DNA from: Bryobacterales bacterium
Lineage (GTDB): Bacteria > Acidobacteriota > Terriglobia > Bryobacterales > Bryobacteraceae
Direction of reading: 5' to 3'
DNA length: 33,032 nucleotides
Assembly (NCBI GenBank): GCA_030693045.1
Contig: JAUYBU010000195.1
Coordinates: forward strand, 1 to 33,032
Under the pieces are notes generated by a model. That model saw only the letters and a program-made list of their open reading frames with translations, did no database searches and was not told the origin of the DNA. Positions 27,494-33,032 of the stretch are shown here, one piece after another (position 1 is the stretch's first letter; each line of letters opens with the position of its first letter). The position numbers and the translations under genes were made by a program.

Positions 27494-29032
27494 ATGCTCG
27501 AGAGGGAACCGGCTCGTCCCGACGCGCACGCCGAATCGGCCCCCGCGGGCCAAGTTGTTTACCGCCGCATCCTGCTGGTCTTCGGCGCACTCGCCGCCGT
27601 CGCCATCGCGGGACATTTCTTTGTCGCCTTCACCGCGGCTAACGAACTCAATCCGGTCGAGTCCATCATCGCCGCCCAGTCGCGCGCTTTCGCTCGATTC
27701 GGCACGCTCTATTACGATCTGAAAAGCTACCCCTACACCGTTTGCACCTACATGCCGGTGTTCTACCTGCTGCAGGCCGGGCTGTATCACCGCGGTCTGC
27801 CCATCCTCCTGGCCGGCCGCCTGGTAAGCATCGCCGCCCTGCTGGTCATTCTATGGCTGCTCTGGCGCACCGTCGAACTTTACACCGGCGACAAATACGC
27901 CGCATGGACCGGACTGGTCCTTGCCGGCGTCACCCCACTGCTGCACGAGTGGGGCACCATCGCGAAGGTCGATCTGCTTGCGGTTGCCTTTTCCCTGGCG
28001 TCTCTCTACTTCTATTCGCGCCACCGCATCCGGGGGGAGAACACCCTCCTCCTGGCCGCCGCCTGGGCGCTGGCCGGATTGTTGACCAAGCAGACGGCCG
28101 TCGCCGCCCCCGCCTCCATCTTCCTTCTGCTGATCGTCTCCCGCCCGGCGAAGGCTCTCCGGTTTGCCGCCGTCGTCGGCGGATTGGGCGGGGCAATCGT
28201 GCTCGGCCTAAACGCCTGGCTGAATGGCCGCTTCCTGGCCAATACCCTGTTCGCCAATTTGAATCCGTTCGCCTGGGAGAAGTTTCAACTGCAACTCCTA
28301 TCCGCTGCCTTTGCGCTGGCGCCACTACTGCTGATCACCGCGTTGGGCGCCGGAAAGGCCATCCGCGCCGGAATGGGCGCACCCTTTGTCTACCTGGCCG
28401 GCGCCCTGCTGGTTTTCATCCCCACCTGCGGCAAGGTCGGGGCGGACACCAACTATAGCGTTGAGTCCGTCGTCGCGGTGATCCTCTGTTCCTGTCTGGC
28501 ACTGCACGCCCTCCACTTTTTCCCGCTCTATTTCCGCCACAGCAAAAGCTGGATCACCCTGCTCCTTTTGCCCATCGGCGTCTATGCTGTCTACAGCCTG
28601 CGTGCCACCACCTTCGCCCTGCTCGACCGAACCGCACGCGAGCGAAAATTCGTCGCGCAAATCGCCGCCTTGCAGCCGGACCTGACCGCCAACGGGCGCC
28701 TCCTGTCGGCCGACAGCAACGCGGTTCTCCAGGCCGACCGCGCGATCGAGGTCGAGCCGATCATCTACTGCCAACTGGTCGAAGCCGGCCGCATAGACCC
28801 GACTCCGCTCACCAACGATCTCCAAGCTTCCGCGTTTTCCCGCATCCTGCTTTATGAGGAAGTCAACCAGCCCGCCGGCCTGTATCTCGAAACCCCCCAG
28901 TTCACTCAAGCCCAGTCCGCAATCATCCGCAGCCGCTACCGGCTCAGAGCCCGGGTCCCCGGGCCGTACCGGGAAGGCCTTTACGTGTATGAACCCGCCG
29001 GCCTCCAGGCTCCGCAACCGGCCACTCCCTGA
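27494..29032 (+). CDS. ArnT/GT39-like multi-pass membrane protein
   Basis: NELNPVESIIAAQSRAFARFGTLYYDLKSYPYTVCTYMPVFYLLQAGLYH...LLTKQTAVAAPASIFLLLIV; start chosen at 27494. Confidence 0.75.
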   Translation: MLEREPARPDAHAESAPAGQVVYRRILLVFGALAAVAIAGHFFVAFTAANELNPVESIIAAQSRAFARFGTLYYDLKSYPYTVCTYMPVFYLLQAGLYHRGLPILLAGRLVSIAALLVILWLLWRTVELYTGDKYAAWTGLVLAGVTPLLHEWGTIAKVDLLAVAFSLASLYFYSRHRIRGENTLLLAAAWALAGLLTKQTAVAAPASIFLLLIVSRPAKALRFAAVVGGLGGAIVLGLNAWLNGRFLANTLFANLNPFAWEKFQLQLLSAAFALAPLLLITALGAGKAIRAGMGAPFVYLAGALLVFIPTCGKVGADTNYSVESVVAVILCSCLALHALHFFPLYFRHSKSWITLLLLPIGVYAVYSLRATTFALLDRTARERKFVAQIAALQPDLTANGRLLSADSNAVLQADRAIEVEPIIYCQLVEAGRIDPTPLTNDLQASAFSRILLYEEVNQPAGLYLETPQFTQAQSAIIRSRYRLRARVPGPYREGLYVYEPAGLQAPQPATP

Positions 29033-29150
29033 AGCAACCCACCCCGGCTACCCGCCGCGCCGGCCCGAAATGGGCGCTCCGTCTCTTTGACTGTCACGCT
29101 ATGCAGCGCATCCGTCCGCGCCTCACCATCGAGCTACGCCGGAGACGGTG

Positions 29151-29406
29151 AGACGGTAGAATCACAGGTAATGCACTGCGTTTCGACGGTCACGGCTCTG
29201 GTGTGCCTGGGTGCGACCGCGACGCCCGAGCGCGATCCGAGAGCCGGCCCGCCAAACGCCGACGTGCGCCTGGGCGTGGTGGCGGCCACCGGAGGGGCGG
29301 CGCGCTGCCCGACGAGCAGCGGCGCGCGGCGCGTGATCCGCGCTTGCGCACGGTGCATGATTCGCCCCCGGGAACGGTTGTGAAGGTGGAGCCCGGTGTC
29401 GAATGA
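29151..29406 (+). pseudogene. Chimeric relic: DPP-IV gene upstream region + deleted 5' coding pieces fused to a glycosyltransferase 3' end
   Basis: 29151-29210 matches 30596-30653; 29213-29240 matches ~31014-31043; 29243-29307 matches 31339-31403; 29303-29390 matches the 3' end of the 25845-27425 gene. Confidence 0.85.
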
Positions 29407-30604
29407 ACGCGCGCTGGCGGCGGCGCTGTTCGTAGCGGCGTTTTTCGGCGCCCTGCTCCAGCTCGCGCTGAACAGAGACGCCGCGCTCGGCAAGGGATTT
29501 GAAACCCTCGCGATCACCAGGAGCCTGGCGCACAACGGAACCTTCGCGGACCCGTTCTTGTCGGCGCCTACCGGTCCCACGGCCCATCTGCCGCCGCTGT
29601 ATCCGTTTCTGCTCGCCATCCTGATGAGGCTGCTGGGAGACGGTCCGGGCTTCGCGATCGCGGCAATGGTGCTCAATGTCGCGGCGCAGGCGCTCAATGC
29701 CGCGCTGCTGCCCGCTGTTTCGCGGCGGCTGCTGGGCGACCCGCGTCCGGGCATTTACGGCGCGGCGCTGTCGATCATTCTGCCGGTGTTTCAGGTCTTC
29801 CCGGCCCGCGAAGCAGTGCTGTCGGCGACAGGTTTGCTCCTGTTCTGCCTGGACTCGGCGCGGCAAATGGAGCGGCCCCGGCGTGCCGCCTGGCGCGGGG
29901 CGCGCGTGGGCCTCTGGGCCGGGCTCCTGATCATGCTCAACCCGGCGCTGATCGCGGTGATGGCGCCATGGCTGGCCTATGTTGCCTGGCGAGACCGCGC
30001 CGCGATCCATCACCTGGTCCGGTTCGGCTCGGGTCTCGTCTTGGCCGCCGTATTGGTGTGCGCGCCCTGGACCGTTCGCAACTACCGGCAGTTCGGGAAG
30101 CTCCTCCCGATGCGCGACAATCTGGGGCTGGAGTTGTACGTCGCCAATCACGATCTCTCGAAGCCCAGCTTTGCCGAGAGCCGCCGCGCGGGCGTCCTGG
30201 ATGCGCTGCACGCCAACACCAGCCGGAGCGAGGCGCTCGAACTGCGCCGGATGGGCGAGGCGGCCTACAACCAAGACCGCCTCAATAGGGCCAAGGATTG
30301 GATCCGCCGCAACCCGGGGCGCTTCGCGCGACTTACCGCCGCGCGCATCGCGCAATTCTGGTTTCCGCTGCCGGAGGGCTTCGGCTGGTACGCGTATTCG
30401 CTGTGGATTGTCACCGCGCTCTCCTTTGCCGGTTTCGCGTGGCTGGCGTGGCGGCGCGCGCCGGCGGCGCTGTTCGTCGCCGCGGCGTGGGTCCTGTACC
30501 CGGCGATTTACTACATGCACGTCTCTCTGCCCTACTTCCGCTATCCGACACTGTGGGTGTCGCTGATTTGCGCGGGCGTGGTTCTGGCCTCCGTTAGACG
30601 GTAG
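29396..30604 (+). CDS. ArnT/GT39-like multi-pass membrane protein
   Basis: GTG start; TRSLAHNGTFADPFLSAPTGPTAHLPPLYPFLLAILMRLLGDG; VLVCAPWTVRNYRQFGKLLPMRDNLGLELYVANH. Confidence 0.8.
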   Translation: MSNERALAAALFVAAFFGALLQLALNRDAALGKGFETLAITRSLAHNGTFADPFLSAPTGPTAHLPPLYPFLLAILMRLLGDGPGFAIAAMVLNVAAQALNAALLPAVSRRLLGDPRPGIYGAALSIILPVFQVFPAREAVLSATGLLLFCLDSARQMERPRRAAWRGARVGLWAGLLIMLNPALIAVMAPWLAYVAWRDRAAIHHLVRFGSGLVLAAVLVCAPWTVRNYRQFGKLLPMRDNLGLELYVANHDLSKPSFAESRRAGVLDALHANTSRSEALELRRMGEAAYNQDRLNRAKDWIRRNPGRFARLTAARIAQFWFPLPEGFGWYAYSLWIVTALSFAGFAWLAWRRAPAALFVAAAWVLYPAIYYMHVSLPYFRYPTLWVSLICAGVVLASVRR

Positions 30605-30615
30605 AATCACTAGTA

Positions 30616-32787
30616 ATGCACTTTGTTTCGACTGTCACGGCTCTGGTGTGCTTTGCCGCGGCCGCGCTTTCCGCCGCCAGGAAGCCGGTCACCATCGAGG
30701 CGGCCGCCGAAGAGCGTCGTCCCGGCGGCGCGGGCGAAGTCCAATGGGCGCCCGATTCAAAGAGCTTCGTCTGGCAGGAGAGCGGCAAGCTCTGGCTGTT
30801 CGAGATGGCGTCGAAGAGCAAGAAAGAACTAATCTCGTTCGACGCTCTCGAAAAGGCCGCCCTGAAACCGCCGCCCCCCGAGGCCTTCGATTGGGAGAAC
30901 CGCCGTGTCAGAGACCGGAAGATCCAGTGGGCCGGGGACGGCAAGGGGCTTCTGCTGCTGGTAAACGGAGACCTGTTCTGGCTGGATCGCGGCTCGCTCC
31001 AGTGGGAGCAGTTGACCGCGACCGACACGCCCGAGCGCGATCCGAAGCTATCGCCGGACGCGCGCCGCGTCTCGTTCCGGCGCGGCAACGAACTCTACGT
31101 CCTGGAGCGCGGGTCGAAGAAGGTCACGCGGCTTACCTACGACGCGACGGACACGGTCTGGAACGGACGCCTGGACTGGGTCTATCCGGAAGAACTCGAC
31201 CTGGGCACCGCGCACTGGTGGTCGCCCGATTCTTCCAGGATCGCCTGGCTGCAATTCGACGTCAGCCGCCAGCACATCTATCCGCACGCCGATTTGACGG
31301 GCGTTCGCGCGATCTTCGAACCCGAGCGCTATCCGAAGGCCGGCACGCCGAACGCGGACGTGCGCTTGGGCGTGGTGGCGGCCACCGGAGGGGCGGCGCG
31401 CTGGATGGATCTGGGAGATCCGCGCGATCAGTTGCTGGCGCGCGTGGCCTGGCTTCCGGATTCCAGCGCGCTCGCCCTTCAGCGAACCAACCGCGTGCAG
31501 AACCGGCTCGAACTTCTGCTGGGGGACCCGGCCACCGGCGCGGCGCACCCGATGCTGCGCGAGACCGGCCGCGCCTGGGTCAACGTCTCCGACGATATGG
31601 CGTTGCTCAAGGACGGGCGGCGCCTGGTGTGGCCGAGCGAGCGCGACGGCTGGAATCATCTGTACCTTTACACGCTCGACGGCAAGAGCGTGAAGCAGCT
31701 CACGCGCGGGGAGTGGATAGTGGAAAGCCTGGCCGGCGTCGACGAGCAGGCGCGCCTGGTCTACTACGTCTCGACCGAAGAAAGCCCGCTCGAGCGGCAT
31801 CTCTACCGCGTCGATTTCAACGGCAAGCGGCGCGAGAAGCTGACCCGCGGCGCGGGCGTTCATTCGGTCTCGATGAGCCCCGACGCGCGCTATTACATCG
31901 ACACCTTCTCATCGCTCACCGAACCCCCTTCGCGCAAAATCTGTTCGAGCGACGGCAGCCAGTGGGCCGTCTTGCGCGAAGGCGACGGCAAGGTTGCCGC
32001 GGAATACGAGATTCTGCCGGCGGAGATCGTCAAAGTGAAAGCCGCCGACGGGGCGCTGCTCTACGCCCGGCTGATCAAGCCCGCCGGCTTCGATGCGGCC
32101 AAGAAATACCCGGCCATTGTCATGGTTTACGGCGGCCCTCGTTCGCAGTCGGTGCGCAACAGTTGGGCCGGGGCGACGTTCGACCAGGCCCTGGCCCATC
32201 GCGGCTTCCTCATCTGGCAACTGGACAACCGCGGCTCCTCCGGCCGCGGCCTGGCGTGGGAAGCCAAGCTCTACCGGCGGTTCGGCAAGCAGGAACTGGA
32301 GGACCAGGAAGCCGGCGTCCGCCATCTGATCTCGCTCGGCTTCGTGGATGCACGGCGTCTGGGCATCCACGGCTGGAGCTACGGCGGTTTCATGACCCTC
32401 TATGCGCTGCTCAACGCCCCGGACCTGTTCCGCGCCGGAGTGGCCGGCGCGCCAGTCACCGACTGGCATCTCTACGACACCATCTACACCGAGCGTTACC
32501 TGGGACTGCCGTCGGAAAACGAAGAGGGCTACCGGCTCAGCTCACCCGTGAACCAGGCCGCCAGCCTCAAGGGCAAGCTCATGCTGGCCCACAACCTGGA
32601 CGACGACAACGTGCTGTTCCAGAACACGTTTCGCATGCTGAACGCGCTCACCAGGGCGGGCAAGCAGTTCGAGTTGCGCCTCTATCCGCAAAAGACCCAC
32701 GGTGTCACGGGCCCGGAACGCAAGCATATGCTCGAAGCCATCGCGGCCTTCTTCGAACAGCACCTGAAATCGGACACGCAGCCGTGA
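30616..32787 (+). CDS. S9 family peptidase, dipeptidyl-peptidase IV type
   Basis: N-terminal propeller (DPPIV_N-like HWWSPDSSRIAWLQFD); catalytic GWSYGG, HNLDDDNV and KTHGV motifs. Confidence 0.95.
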   Translation: MHFVSTVTALVCFAAAALSAARKPVTIEAAAEERRPGGAGEVQWAPDSKSFVWQESGKLWLFEMASKSKKELISFDALEKAALKPPPPEAFDWENRRVRDRKIQWAGDGKGLLLLVNGDLFWLDRGSLQWEQLTATDTPERDPKLSPDARRVSFRRGNELYVLERGSKKVTRLTYDATDTVWNGRLDWVYPEELDLGTAHWWSPDSSRIAWLQFDVSRQHIYPHADLTGVRAIFEPERYPKAGTPNADVRLGVVAATGGAARWMDLGDPRDQLLARVAWLPDSSALALQRTNRVQNRLELLLGDPATGAAHPMLRETGRAWVNVSDDMALLKDGRRLVWPSERDGWNHLYLYTLDGKSVKQLTRGEWIVESLAGVDEQARLVYYVSTEESPLERHLYRVDFNGKRREKLTRGAGVHSVSMSPDARYYIDTFSSLTEPPSRKICSSDGSQWAVLREGDGKVAAEYEILPAEIVKVKAADGALLYARLIKPAGFDAAKKYPAIVMVYGGPRSQSVRNSWAGATFDQALAHRGFLIWQLDNRGSSGRGLAWEAKLYRRFGKQELEDQEAGVRHLISLGFVDARRLGIHGWSYGGFMTLYALLNAPDLFRAGVAGAPVTDWHLYDTIYTERYLGLPSENEEGYRLSSPVNQAASLKGKLMLAHNLDDDNVLFQNTFRMLNALTRAGKQFELRLYPQKTHGVTGPERKHMLEAIAAFFEQHLKSDTQP

Positions 32788-32851
32788 GAGGGCCGGTGCG
32801 CGCGCGGGGGCGGCTGGCCGGCCGGACACGCCGATCTGTCGCCTGCGCTTC

Positions 32852-33031
32852 TCACCGCCGCGACTTCAGAACCTCGGCAACCCTGGCCAGGAGCAGTTCG
32901 ACGGCCAGCGGCTTGGCCAGCGCCGCGTCGGCCCCCAGCACGGTGGCCATCTTCAGGTAGGGCCCCTCGAGTTTCCCCGAGATGGCGATGATTCCAATGT
33001 CCGGGATCTCCTTGCGCAGGGCCCGAATGGT
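32852..33031 (-). CDS. Response-regulator receiver (CheY-like) domain, C-terminal part, runs off window
   Basis: Reverse strand reads TIRALRKEIPDIGIIAISGKLEGPYLKMATVLGADAALAKPLAVELLLARVAEVLKSRR*, with receiver-like IIAISG...GADAALAKP. Confidence 0.8.
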   Translation of the reverse strand, partial: TIRALRKEIPDIGIIAISGKLEGPYLKMATVLGADAALAKPLAVELLLARVAEVLKSRR

Positions 33032-33032
33032 C

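Noticed and set aside
29142-29157. Tandem gagacggt-gagacggt upstream of the DPP relic
   Set aside because: Only two 8-bp units, the second part of the duplicated DPP upstream sequence; insufficient for a regulatory claim.
30648-32960. 770-aa ORF longer than the DPP-IV gene it overlaps
   Set aside because: Arg-rich shadow frame; DPP-IV has catalytic motifs in the 30616 frame.

Overview
High-GC bacterial chromosomal window. The style (ASPIC/UnbV, YVTN and TPR proteins) suggests an acidobacterial/Solibacter-like genome, but that is inference. Contents in order: the 3' part of carB; a decayed MNT/HEPN module and a ParDE-like toxin-antitoxin (TA) pair; a tightly coupled six-gene minus-strand cluster of exported beta-propeller, FG-GAP/UnbV, TPR and CxxCH proteins ending in an unusual LivK-like binding protein; a composite inverted-repeat element; a small TPR protein; aspartate aminotransferase overlapping pckA; a TA/defence island of about 3 kb (HicBA, an RHH pair with a palindromic operator, a Macro-like + SEFIR/TIR fusion, DUF5615/DUF433), most of it bracketed by a 48-bp direct repeat that is itself a split hicB-hicA junction; a DegT-type aminotransferase with a Tat-like leader; an M28 peptidase relic; a POTRA protein; three ArnT-like membrane glycosyltransferases; a DPP-IV-type S9 peptidase; and a partial response regulator. 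The best candidates for something undescribed are the Macro-SEFIR protein with its hicBA-nested island, the six-gene propeller/cytochrome operon, and two gene relics with junctions at short GC-rich matches.
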